This document shows, in pieces, positions 46,396 through 55,476 of a stretch of 64,000 nt of DNA. Both the position numbers and the translations under genes were made by a program. The notes under the pieces were generated by a model. That model saw only the letters and a list, made by a program, of their open reading frames with translations. It had not been told where the DNA came from and did not search any database. The DNA is from Hydromicrobium sp964517765. GTDB lineage: Bacteria > Actinomycetota > Humimicrobiia > Humimicrobiales > Humimicrobiaceae. The DNA is taken from the NCBI GenBank assembly GCA_964517765.1, contig CAZFEN010000002.1, positions 26,048 through 90,047 of the forward strand, read 5' to 3'. Position 1 is the first letter of the stretch; every line of letters begins with the position of its first letter.

Positions 46396-46540
46396 TTTAA
46401 AATAATAATTACTTTCTTGTTATTGAATTTTATTGACTTCTTTACAGAGCTATTATTATATCACAGCATAGCATTTAATCTAAATTCATAATCTTTTTAT
46501 ATTTTATTTTTGAAATAATGCTGATGATTTTAAAGGAATA

Positions 46541-48967
46541 TCAATCAAGCTCTATATCCCGAAGGTCGATATTAGATACTTTGAATATAAATTTCTGTTC
46601 TGTCTCGGGAACCTTTTCACTGTCCCATGAAAATAAGAATCCGTCATAATAATAACTTCCCCAGTCCATTGTCTTGTTTTCGTACAGGTATCCGGAACCT
46701 TTTTCCGTAGCAATATCCAGATAATAATTAGCTGACATAAAATCGTCTTCCGGTGTAATATCTATCGGTATCCATCCGTAATCAGGCAGCTGTATTTCAA
46801 CCCAGGCATGTCCCATATCTATTTCTTTTTCATTTTCAAAAAGAATTGTATACACGGGAATACCTGCCGCAAGCCTTGCAGGTATACCTGCTGCTCTCAA
46901 AAGAGTCGTATAAAGTATGGCATAATCGCTGCATACTCCTTTTCCTCTTTCCAGTATCTCTGATGCATAAAGAAATTCATAATCTCCTTCTTCGGCGCGC
47001 GGAAAATCATAATAAAGATTATGTTTTACAAAATTATAGAGGATTTTTGCCATTTCCACCGGTTCTATCTCACTGTTTGTAAGTGATTTCGCAATATTAA
47101 GAATTTCAGGATTATCGGAATCAATAAACAAATCGTCCGAAGTATACGATATGAAATAAGGGTCATTCCTATCATAACCTGAATAATTAACCTCTATATC
47201 TCTATACCTGAATTCATAAATTGTTGCATCCATAACAACTCCTGCGGTCAGGCTTTTTCCTCCCTGAAGTTCTCCGTCGATTTCAAAATGAAACAGAGAA
47301 TTCCTGTAATTATCAAATAATTCATCAAAATCCGTATAATTGGTCGAATATTCATTTATTATTTGATATGGATAATAGGTCTGCGGAACTCTTATAAAAC
47401 AATTTATATTTTTAAGATTTTCCGCGCTATTATTAAAAAGTGTATAATTTAGTTCTATTTTAAAATCATGCCTGATAGAAGATGTTACGGGTTGATCAAT
47501 TTCCGCAACCGTTATTTCTGCAATTGCCTCATTACTTTCTGCTCCATCCGAAACAGTAAGTCTTACCTCGTAAACTCCGGATTTATCGAAATAATGAGTA
47601 AAGGTTTCTTCATCCGAATTTTTAATTCCATCTACTTCCCATGAATATTCCAATTCATCTCCGTCAGGATCGAATGCTTCCCAGGCGTCAAAGTATACAG
47701 GGTTTTTTATTTGATAATTACCTTCCTCCATTTTGTCTCCGGTGACTTCTATTACAGCTATTGGAGGCAGATTTTTATCCTGTATATCGACGTAATACAA
47801 TTTTTCTTCTTTTCCGGAATTACCGGATAATTCTACACTACTCATTCCCTCGAATCCATCTGCAATATATCCATAATTGCCCTCGATTGTTATATCATAG
47901 GAGGTCCCACCGGTATTCAAACTATCTGCAATAACAGGATTATTGCTGTCATTTACATCTACGGCATATATTCCTCCTGACAAGCTTGATACATAAATAT
48001 AATCACCTGTATGGTCCAATTCCCACGCACCGCCCGGAATTTCACATCTTCCAGAAGTTTTTAAGTTTGATGGATCTCTGGCATCCACAATTTGAAGTAA
48101 GCTTTCGGTATAATTACCATTATCCTCTTCGCTCTGACAGCTTGATATATAGGCATGATCTTTAGTAACATACAGGCCCCATGAACTTGAAGGGATGCTG
48201 CATGAATTTATAAGTTCAGGACTATTTTTATCTTCTATATCTATAACAAGCAATCTGCTTTCATTCAAATATTCTTTTTTATCATAATCATAGAAATTGA
48301 TGTTTATATATGCCAGATTATTTTCTACCCATAAACTCGAAGGTAATCCGTCTATTTTAAATTCACTTACTATTTCAGGATTCCCTTTTTCCGAAATATC
48401 AACTATTTCCAGATTACTTGTTTCCGGGGTTTCATCTTTAACAGCAGTATTAATATATGCATAATCCTTATCTACAAACATGCCGTATACGGACTTACTA
48501 TTATTTTCTCCTGTATTATAATTACCGACCAGCCTGGGATTTTCCCTGTCTTCTATATCCACTATATAAAATCCACAATTGGTATGAATATCGTTATCAT
48601 CATTGCTTATCCACTCCGTATAAGAGATATACGCGTAATCACCTTTTGCAATCACGATATTCGACGATTCCAGCCCTTTGCATCTTCCCACTATCACAGG
48701 ATTCTTCTTATCCTTGATATCTATTACATAAAGGATACCGAGATCATTTGTGAGGTATGCATAATTTCCGCTTATACTTATATCTATAGCCTGACCGGAT
48801 ATATTTATGCTACCCGTAAGATGTGAATCAGGAATACCTGTAAATATCCCCGCATCTACGATTTCTTCATTCCTTCCGCTGCGGCAGGAAATAAGATACG
48901 AAATCAAAAATATTATTATTAATAATAATAAGAATATTTTCTTGATTTTTATCTTTGGTTCCTTCAT
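46541..48967 (-). CDS. Lipoprotein with LVIVD beta-propeller, PKD and transglutaminase-like domains
   Basis: 808 residues. A signal segment (about 11-27) ends at the lipobox YLISC, so the protein should be anchored outside. Residues about 45-385 carry seven LVIVD-type repeats (recurring GDYAYI...VDIxDxxNP). A PKD domain follows (about 410-490, FDPDGDELEYSWEVDG, GVYEVRLTVSDG). The C-terminal part is a transglutaminase-like domain with a full triad: Cys in GKGVCSDYAI, His in GHAWVEI and Asp in IPIDITPEDD. It may crosslink or cleave proteins at the surface. I do not know this exact domain combination from memory. Confidence 0.85.
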   Translation of the reverse strand: MKEPKIKIKKIFLLLLIIIFLISYLISCRSGRNEEIVDAGIFTGIPDSHLTGSINISGQAIDISISGNYAYLTNDLGILYVIDIKDKKNPVIVGRCKGLESSNIVIAKGDYAYISYTEWISNDDNDIHTNCGFYIVDIEDRENPRLVGNYNTGENNSKSVYGMFVDKDYAYINTAVKDETPETSNLEIVDISEKGNPEIVSEFKIDGLPSSLWVENNLAYININFYDYDKKEYLNESRLLVIDIEDKNSPELINSCSIPSSSWGLYVTKDHAYISSCQSEEDNGNYTESLLQIVDARDPSNLKTSGRCEIPGGAWELDHTGDYIYVSSLSGGIYAVDVNDSNNPVIADSLNTGGTSYDITIEGNYGYIADGFEGMSSVELSGNSGKEEKLYYVDIQDKNLPPIAVIEVTGDKMEEGNYQIKNPVYFDAWEAFDPDGDELEYSWEVDGIKNSDEETFTHYFDKSGVYEVRLTVSDGAESNEAIAEITVAEIDQPVTSSIRHDFKIELNYTLFNNSAENLKNINCFIRVPQTYYPYQIINEYSTNYTDFDELFDNYRNSLFHFEIDGELQGGKSLTAGVVMDATIYEFRYRDIEVNYSGYDRNDPYFISYTSDDLFIDSDNPEILNIAKSLTNSEIEPVEMAKILYNFVKHNLYYDFPRAEEGDYEFLYASEILERGKGVCSDYAILYTTLLRAAGIPARLAAGIPVYTILFENEKEIDMGHAWVEIQLPDYGWIPIDITPEDDFMSANYYLDIATEKGSGYLYENKTMDWGSYYYDGFLFSWDSEKVPETEQKFIFKVSNIDLRDIELD

Positions 48968-49005
48968 GCTTTTTATGGTAATGCAAATCCCGTCTTTTGA
49001 TTTTT

Positions 49006-49587
49006 TTATTCATCCGTTTTTTGGGTATCTTCTTTATTTTCTTTGAGGTCTTCCAGTGGAGGAAGTTCATTTAGACTTTCTATGCCTATCAGTTCAAGAA
49101 ACCTCTCGGTTACTTTATATAAAATAGGATTTCCCGGCTCTTTCAGTCTGCCCGCATCTTTTACCAGTCCTTTGTCTACCAGTGTCAGTATTACACTATC
49201 GGTTCTAACTCCTCGTAGTTCAGCAATTTGCATCCTTGTAACGGGCTGCCTGTAAGATATAATTGCCAGGGTCTCCAGTGCAGCCTGGGAAAGATAGGTA
49301 CGTATATTGGATTTAATGAATTTGATGAGCACTTCACTCAAAGAAGGATTCGAATATAGCCTGAATCCCCCTGCCACTCTTTTGAGAAAAAATCCTCTGT
49401 TTTCATCAATATATTCCCTTTCCAAAATTTTTATTATTTCGTATACTTTTTTTTCACTGATCGCAAGTGCTGTCGATATTTCTCTGGCACTGACTATCCC
49501 CTCTGAAACAAATAGTATTCCTTCTATGCAGGTCTTTAGCCATTCTTTTTCTTTTTTTGACTTTATATTATTATCGTCGTTATTCAT
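49006..49587 (-). CDS. scpB: Segregation and condensation protein B
   Basis: 193 residues, two winged-helix domains: ISTALAISEKKVYEIIKILEREY and QAALETLAIISYRQPVTRMQIAELRGVRTDSVI. It binds ScpA and Smc to form the bacterial condensin that compacts and separates chromosomes. scpA lies directly upstream, 22 bases away. Confidence 0.95.
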   Translation of the reverse strand: MNNDDNNIKSKKEKEWLKTCIEGILFVSEGIVSAREISTALAISEKKVYEIIKILEREYIDENRGFFLKRVAGGFRLYSNPSLSEVLIKFIKSNIRTYLSQAALETLAIISYRQPVTRMQIAELRGVRTDSVILTLVDKGLVKDAGRLKEPGNPILYKVTERFLELIGIESLNELPPLEDLKENKEDTQKTDE

Positions 49588-49609
49588 TTAATATTTTATA
49601 AGTTTTATA

Positions 49610-50356
49610 TTATTTTATTCTTTTTATAATAATACTACCGAAATTTTCAAATTGCATAATATCTATTTCATTCTTCTTGTAAAGTTCCAACAGTGAAAGG
49701 AAACTTATTATTTTATCAATAATCCTGTCATATTTTAACGTTATTTCCTTAAATGTTATATCATCTTTAAGATATAATAATTTCTTTATTCTCTTCATCT
49801 CTTCGAAAATATTTATACCCGATCTTTGATTACAAAAACTTCCTATATCCAGTCTTTCTTCATTATATTTAATAAGCTTCGAAGCTATAATTGACAATTC
49901 TTCCATATTTATATCTCTGGTAAAATCAGGTAGTAATTTTAAAAATTCTTTCTCAACGGGAGCTTCTCTTATAAAATATAAAGACTCCTTTTCATAGATG
50001 CTCCTTAAGTAATTGGATATTTTTTTAAAGATTCTATATTCTTCTTCCCTTTTTTTCAGAATTTCGATATTTAATATATTTTCATCATCTCCGGCAGTTT
50101 CATTCTTTGAAGGAAGCAGCGATCTTGATTTTATTTCCAGTAGAATGGACGCAACATATATAAATCCTGACAGAGTATCGAATAATATGTTTTTTTTATC
50201 CTTTATATAGGAAATAAAATCTTTTATGATGATGCTTAAATTGATTTCATAAATATCTTCTTTTTTTTTCTGAACCAGATCCAGAAGTAGATAAAGGGGG
50301 CCTTTAAATTTTTTATATTCTACTAAATAATCTTTTACTTCTATACCGTTTTCCAA
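49610..50356 (-). CDS. scpA: Segregation and condensation protein A
   Basis: Kleisin subunit of the Smc-ScpAB condensin, 248 residues. The N-terminal FKGPLYLLLDLVQKKKEDIYEINL is the family signature; the C-terminal winged helix ends the protein. The start codon is TTG, one base after the trpS stop codon. Order M50 protease-trpS-scpA-scpB is common in Gram-positive bacteria. Confidence 0.94.
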   Translation of the reverse strand: MENGIEVKDYLVEYKKFKGPLYLLLDLVQKKKEDIYEINLSIIIKDFISYIKDKKNILFDTLSGFIYVASILLEIKSRSLLPSKNETAGDDENILNIEILKKREEEYRIFKKISNYLRSIYEKESLYFIREAPVEKEFLKLLPDFTRDINMEELSIIASKLIKYNEERLDIGSFCNQRSGINIFEEMKRIKKLLYLKDDITFKEITLKYDRIIDKIISFLSLLELYKKNEIDIMQFENFGSIIIKRIK

Positions 50357-50357
50357 T

Positions 50358-51338
50358 CTAATCTATACCCATCTTTTTCCTTACATCAGATATCGTCTTT
50401 TCTGCAATTCTTCTAACCTGAATTTTACCTTCTTCCAGAATATCGTAGACATAATTCAGGTTTTGTTTTATCTTATTTCTTTTTTCCTGAAAATCCTCTA
50501 AAGATTTATATATTAAGCCAGAAATCTCTTCCTTGCATTTAGTACAACCAATTTTTCCCTGCTTGCATCTCTGCTCTATTTCTTCTATTCCTTTTTCTTT
50601 ATATATTTTATAGAAATCGAATACATTGCAAACCCCGGGATCACCGGGATCTTCAAGGTGTATCCTTTTGGGATCTGTTACCATCATTGCGACTTTACTG
50701 TGAATGGTCTCAAAATCATCGGAAAGAAATATTGCATTATTATAACTTTTGGACATCTTGCGTCCATCTATCCCCGGAACCCTTGTGGCTTTTGACAGCA
50801 TTTCTTTTGGCTCTATAAAATATTTCCCATAAAGATAGTTGAACCTTCTTGCTATTTCTCTGGTAATCTCAAGATGAGGCAACTGATCCTCTCCGACCGG
50901 TATTATATCGGAATTCACTATAAGTATATCTGCGGCCATAAGTACAGGATAAGATAAAAAACCAAGCGTGGATATATCTTTGGATTTCAATTCGTTCATT
51001 TGTTCCTTGTAGGTAGGGCAGCGTTCCAGCCATGATAAAGGGGTTAACATCGAAAAATAAAGAGTCAATTCAGATATTTGAGGTATATCTGATTGCCTGT
51101 ATAAATGGGTCAATTCCGGATCTATTCCCAGGGCAATTAGATCTATTACACATTCGATAACATCGGATTTTATATTCTTAGGATTTAGATATTCTGTCGA
51201 TAATGCATGCCAGTCAACCAGAAAGAAAAAATTTTCATAGTCTTTCTGATATTTGATCATATTACTTATATTTCCATGCAGATGACCAAGATGTAATTTC
51301 CCCGTTGGCCTGAATCCGGTAAGCATTTTCTTTTTCAT
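50358..51338 (-). CDS. trpS: Tryptophanyl-tRNA synthetase
   Basis: 326 residues from the chosen ATG. Class I signatures are LHLGHLHGN near the N-terminus and KMSKSYNN in the C-terminal half. The frame can be extended 7 codons to a TTG at 51359, but AGGAAAG just before the ATG at 51338 decides for the shorter form; a further ATG 4 codons on is possible. Two CxxC pairs (CKQGKIGCTKC region) suggest a metal or Fe-S knuckle as in some TrpRS. No leader regulation is seen. Confidence 0.95.
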   Translation of the reverse strand: MKKKMLTGFRPTGKLHLGHLHGNISNMIKYQKDYENFFFLVDWHALSTEYLNPKNIKSDVIECVIDLIALGIDPELTHLYRQSDIPQISELTLYFSMLTPLSWLERCPTYKEQMNELKSKDISTLGFLSYPVLMAADILIVNSDIIPVGEDQLPHLEITREIARRFNYLYGKYFIEPKEMLSKATRVPGIDGRKMSKSYNNAIFLSDDFETIHSKVAMMVTDPKRIHLEDPGDPGVCNVFDFYKIYKEKGIEEIEQRCKQGKIGCTKCKEEISGLIYKSLEDFQEKRNKIKQNLNYVYDILEEGKIQVRRIAEKTISDVRKKMGID

Positions 51339-51363
51339 TAAGTCTTTCCTATCCTCCAATTCC

Positions 51364-52092
51364 CTAAATAATCAGATATTGCCACCAAATACAAATATTA
51401 TTATAAATAAATCTAAACACTGGAGATATAATACTCCAGAATCTTCCGCCGAATATAAACATTAATATAAAAATGAATATAAAACCAAATCTCCCGAAGC
51501 TCAAAAATCTAAACATAACTTCATTAGGTAGAAAAGAAGCTAATATCTTTGAACCATCAAGTGGCGGTATAGGTATAAAATTAAATATAGCCAAGAAAAT
51601 ATTTATATATATTGCACCCTGGAAAATCTGACCAATAAAATCAGACACATTGGATACATTAAATCCTAAAGTATTAATTATTGGCCAATTACCTGTTGCT
51701 TTAAAAAAAATATAACAATAAAGTCCGTATAACAAACCTATGAAAAAAGCAAAAATAAGATTTGCCACAGGACCGGCCAGTGAAGTGTAACGAAGTCCCC
51801 TTCTGTAATTTCTAAAATATGAAGGATTTATGGGAACCGGTTTGGCATAGCCAAATACGATACCTGAATTAAGAAGTATAAGCAGCAGCGGCAGGATTAT
51901 GCTTCCAAACAGATCTATATGTGCGATTGGATTCAGAGTGAGCCTTCCCAGATTCCTTGCAGTCGGATCACCGCTCCTGTAGGCTATATATCCATGAGCA
52001 TATTCATGTATAACAACGCCCATTATCAAACCGGGTACCAATGTAACCAGTTGTCTTAAAAAGTCGATTATTGCCTGTCCCAGACCGGTCAT
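51364..52092 (-). CDS. Site-2 protease family protein (M50)
   Basis: 242 residues, about six membrane segments. The zinc motif HEYAH (VVIHEYAHGYIAYRSGD) and the second site NFIPIPPLDGSKIL are intact. These are intramembrane metalloproteases of the YwhC/SpoIVFB-like group; substrates are unknown. Located between xerD and trpS, on the same strand as both. Confidence 0.92.
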   Translation of the reverse strand: MTGLGQAIIDFLRQLVTLVPGLIMGVVIHEYAHGYIAYRSGDPTARNLGRLTLNPIAHIDLFGSIILPLLLILLNSGIVFGYAKPVPINPSYFRNYRRGLRYTSLAGPVANLIFAFFIGLLYGLYCYIFFKATGNWPIINTLGFNVSNVSDFIGQIFQGAIYINIFLAIFNFIPIPPLDGSKILASFLPNEVMFRFLSFGRFGFIFIFILMFIFGGRFWSIISPVFRFIYNNICIWWQYLII

Positions 52093-52214
52093 ATTATCTC
52101 ACCTTCCTCATTCTATGACCTTATACCATACCAAAATATATTAAATTTGCAAATATTATTATACACTGCATTAAAGCCATTATTATAAAATAAACCCATC
52201 CGGATTTTACCCGG

Positions 52215-53056
52215 TCAGCCCGATTTTCTTTCCCTCGGATGATATTTAAAATATATTTCTTTTATATGCTCCTTATCCAGAGTGGTATAAATTTCAGTTG
52301 TGGAAATATCGCTGTGCCCGAGTAATTCCTGGACGGTCCTTAAATCTGCTCCCCTCTGCAGCATATGAGTTGCAAAACTGTGTCTGAAGATATGAGGATA
52401 CAGGTTCTTATTAAGATTTACTTTCTTTGCATATTTTTTTAATATTTTCCAGAATCCCTGTCTTGTTATTCTCTTACCGCTTCTGTTTAAAAATAAATAA
52501 TCGGATCGATATTCTTTCTTAATTTTAAATCTGCTTGTCCTAAGATATTTATTCAAAAATGATAAAGCTTTTTCCCCTATCGGCACTATCCTCTCTTTGT
52601 CTCCCTTTCCTATAAATCTCAGTAGTTCTTCATCCAGATCAATATTCTGCATTTTTAAGTTTACTAGCTCACTTGCTCTGAGTCCGCATGAATATAATAT
52701 TTCAAGCATTGTCCTATCTCTCATCTCGAGGGCAGTGGAATATGGTACACTTTCAAGAAACTTCTCTACTTCTTCTATTTTTAACACTACAAGAATCTTT
52801 TTTAGCTTTATCGGATTGTTCACCTGTACCCAGGGATTTTTATTACATCTGCCATCTATTATCAGAAATTTATAGAAACTTCTCAGCGTCGATAACATCC
52901 TTGAGATAGATGATTCGGATTTTTCTTCCTCGTGTAATATTTGAAGAAAATCCAGTATCTGTTCCTTTGAAAGTTCGTAATGATTCTTAATTTTGTTGCT
53001 TTCGAGAAATACAATAAATCTTTTTAAATCTCTCAGGTAAGAATCAATTGTGTTGG
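52215..53056 (-). CDS. xerD: Tyrosine recombinase XerD, N-terminus lost at the assembly gap
   Basis: About 280 residues are present; roughly the first 15-25 are missing in the N gap. The core-binding domain is followed by the catalytic domain with all active residues: Arg in CGLRASELV, Lys in GKGDKERIV, HIFRHSF, GHSD and Tyr in EIYTTLD. XerD with XerC resolves chromosome dimers at dif. The frame reads through the Ns into NUDIX sequence, but that is an artefact of the 100-base gap. Confidence 0.92.
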
Positions 53057-53156
53057 NNNNNNNNNNNNNNNNNNNNNNNNNNNNNNNNNNNNNNNNNNNN
53101 NNNNNNNNNNNNNNNNNNNNNNNNNNNNNNNNNNNNNNNNNNNNNNNNNNNNNNNN
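53057..53156. other. Assembly gap of 100 N
   Basis: Exactly 100 N bases, the usual placeholder for an unknown gap length. It removes the xerD start, the NUDIX gene's 3' end and whatever lies between. The lost sequence must be more than about 100 bases if both genes are of normal length. Confidence 0.99.
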
Positions 53157-53565
53157 GATTGTTTTCTTTTCTTTCGAAATCAATTGCCAGATATAAGTAT
53201 AATATTTCATCACAAAAACCAGGAGATGTGTAGAAGGTAGATAAATGTATAAGCCTTCCTCCTGACGCACCGATCTCTTCTTTTAATTCCCTTCTCGCAC
53301 AGTCTGCAGCATTCTCATTTTTACCCATCTTGCCTGCCGGTATTTCTAATAACACACTGCCCGTGGGATATCTGAACTGCTTTACGAGGATTATTTTCCC
53401 CTCTTTGTTCAGCGGGACAATACCAACTGCACCAGGATGAGTGACCTTTTCCCTGGTAACAACTTTATTGTTTTGTAATTCAACTTCATCTACATGTAAT
53501 TCGATTATTTTCCCACCGAAAATTTTTTTTGAGCTTATTCTTTTTTCAAAAAGTTTTTTCTTCAT
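53157..53565 (-). CDS. NUDIX hydrolase, C-terminus lost at the assembly gap
   Basis: 136 residues are present. The Nudix box G-x5-E-x7-RELKEEIGA is perfect. The start resembles ADP-ribose pyrophosphatases (KIFGGKIIELHVDEVEL, VGIVPLNKEGKIILVKQFRYPTG, LEIPAGK). In actinobacteria the NUDIX gene lies between pyrG and xerD, as here. About 40 C-terminal residues are in the gap. Confidence 0.92.
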
Positions 53566-53589
53566 CGGAAGTTATAATTCTCGTAATGC

Positions 53590-54714
53590 CTATTTGATTA
53601 TAGATCTACATATTTCAAGTATCAGCACGGCAAGTTTCTCTAACTGCCTGACTGCCACAAATTCCTTATTTGTATGAATGTTCTCCATTCCATTGCTTAG
53701 ATTTAATGATATTTTTCCTTTGGAGTTAAAGATATTGATATCACTTCCCCCTCCCGAAGATACGATCCTGGGTTTTATTTTTAATTTTGCCATTGCAGCT
53801 TTAGCTATTTGTAACGGAATCTCATTTTCCTTTATCTCATATCCATCATATTCCCTTACAATTTCATAATCCAAAAGTGATCCTGTTTTAACGGCACTTT
53901 TTTTTAGTTCACCAATCATTTCTTCGGTGATCCTCTGAAGTTTTGACAGTTTTAGACTCCTTGCTTCCAGTTCCAATTTTGTATTTTCCGCAACTATATT
54001 TCTGGCAGAACCTCCTTCTATTTTCCCTACATTAGTTGTACTTTCCTTATCTATTCTGCCTATCTTCATATTTGCTATAGCGACAGCTGCAGCTTTTATG
54101 GAATTTATACCCTTTTCAGGCTCTATTCCCGCATGAGCTGATTTTCCTTTAAATCGTGCATAAATTGAATTTTGATAGGGTGCTTTATTTATTATTGAAC
54201 CAATGTTTCCATCACTATCGAATGCAAAACCATATTTTGCCTTAATCGAATTTATATTGATGCATTTTGATCCAAGAACGCCGATTTCCTCGGAAATAGT
54301 AAAAATAATATAGATATCTGCAGTAGAAATATTTTTTTCTTTTATTACTTCCAAAACTTCTAAAATTGCCGCAACTGCTATCTTATCATCCCCTCCCAGT
54401 ATGCATTCTTTATTTTTATTTATTACTTTTCCATCCTTTATCTGCGGTATGATCTCCCCGTTCACATTTACCGTATCGAGGTGTGCCGAAAGAAAAATTG
54501 GTTTGCTGCCTGATGGATTCCTGGAGCGGTATAATGCGATTATATTTCCAGTATTGCTTCCAAATTTCTTTCCGCATTTATCAATATTGACCTCAAGACC
54601 AAATTTTTTAAGCTTCATTCCAACATAATCAACTATTTCCTTTTCGTTTTTTGATGGGCTTTTTATTTTTAGAAGTTCAATAAATGTTTCAAGGAATCTT
54701 TTTTTATTTATCAT
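53590..54714 (-). CDS. M20 family metallopeptidase (PepT-like)
   Basis: 374 residues. Metal-binding residues appear in FLSAHLDTVNV, ILGGDDKIAVAAI, ISEEIGVLGS and at the C-terminus (ENIHTNKE). The dimerisation domain has SAHAGIEPEKGINSIKAAA. It resembles PepT-like or YqjE-like aminotripeptidases. Likely cytoplasmic, recycling small peptides. It is inserted between the NUDIX gene and DUF1461/pyrG. Confidence 0.9.
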   Translation of the reverse strand: MINKKRFLETFIELLKIKSPSKNEKEIVDYVGMKLKKFGLEVNIDKCGKKFGSNTGNIIALYRSRNPSGSKPIFLSAHLDTVNVNGEIIPQIKDGKVINKNKECILGGDDKIAVAAILEVLEVIKEKNISTADIYIIFTISEEIGVLGSKCININSIKAKYGFAFDSDGNIGSIINKAPYQNSIYARFKGKSAHAGIEPEKGINSIKAAAVAIANMKIGRIDKESTTNVGKIEGGSARNIVAENTKLELEARSLKLSKLQRITEEMIGELKKSAVKTGSLLDYEIVREYDGYEIKENEIPLQIAKAAMAKLKIKPRIVSSGGGSDINIFNSKGKISLNLSNGMENIHTNKEFVAVRQLEKLAVLILEICRSIIK

Positions 54715-54760
54715 TCTTTACTCTCTCTAATATTTAAATTTTTCCAGGTTTTTTTCATTA

Positions 54761-55474
54761 TCATCTTTTAAAAATTTTAAAAACATTTACAAATATTACG
54801 CCTACAGCCAGCGCTACAGCATATATTATTGCAGAACTTAAAACAATCTTTATAAAGAAATCATAAAAGAAACCAAATGGGAACAGAGTTATTATGAGAG
54901 AACCTTCAGGAAAAGTAAAATTACCCTGCGGAAAAAATAAAAGATGAAAATTATCAAATAAAACAGGAAAATTTTTCCCGAGCAGATACAGGATTATGAT
55001 AAAAAAAAGTATGAACACCGATGATATGATAAATGTTTTCCCAAGGTCCTTTATAAATATTTTAATATTTTTATTTATTAACAGTACAAAACCGATAATT
55101 ATTAATATAATGCTTGAGAAATATAAAATAAATATCTTTGCCAGCAGTTTCCTGACATCGTTTAAGTGACTTACTTCATCGGGCGTAAAAAAAGCAACGG
55201 CACTTATACTTTCATCCGAATATCTTACCTGAAATGAAGGATCGAGGTAGTTAAGTTTCTCCTGGTATCTAAAATACCTAAAAATTTTTTCCGTGATATC
55301 CAGTACATCCTTTTTATTCAACACAGAAAATACATTATTTTCTTCATATAAAGTCGTATAGTAGTTCAGATTAAAAACATAATAAACAAGCGGTGTAAAT
55401 AAAATTATTATAATAAGAAAAATAGAATTTATTAAAATTAAAGTTATTTTAATCCTGCTTTTTTTAAAATTCAT
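54761..55474 (-). CDS. DUF1461 (TIGR01906-type) integral membrane protein
   Basis: 237 residues with four membrane segments (about 9-32, 113-133, 147-167, 208-230). The outward loop contains FFTPDEVSHLNDVRKL, and a second conserved stretch FHLLFFPQGNFTFPEGSLIITLFPFGFF precedes the last segment; both are hallmarks of DUF1461. No function is known. It begins 2 bases after the pyrG stop codon, so it is part of that operon. Confidence 0.82.
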   Translation of the reverse strand: MNFKKSRIKITLILINSIFLIIIILFTPLVYYVFNLNYYTTLYEENNVFSVLNKKDVLDITEKIFRYFRYQEKLNYLDPSFQVRYSDESISAVAFFTPDEVSHLNDVRKLLAKIFILYFSSIILIIIGFVLLINKNIKIFIKDLGKTFIISSVFILFFIIILYLLGKNFPVLFDNFHLLFFPQGNFTFPEGSLIITLFPFGFFYDFFIKIVLSSAIIYAVALAVGVIFVNVFKIFKR

Positions 55475-55476
55475 TT

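Noticed and set aside
46433..46461. Promoter-like TTGACT/TTATAT with 17-base spacing on the plus strand
   Set aside because: It would only make RNA antisense to the lipoprotein gene; no terminator or structured RNA follows, and such matches are expected by chance in AT-rich spacers.
53044..53270. Apparent fusion of xerD and NUDIX frames across the Ns
   Set aside because: Created by the 100-N gap, which stays open in every frame; the two parts belong to separate genes.
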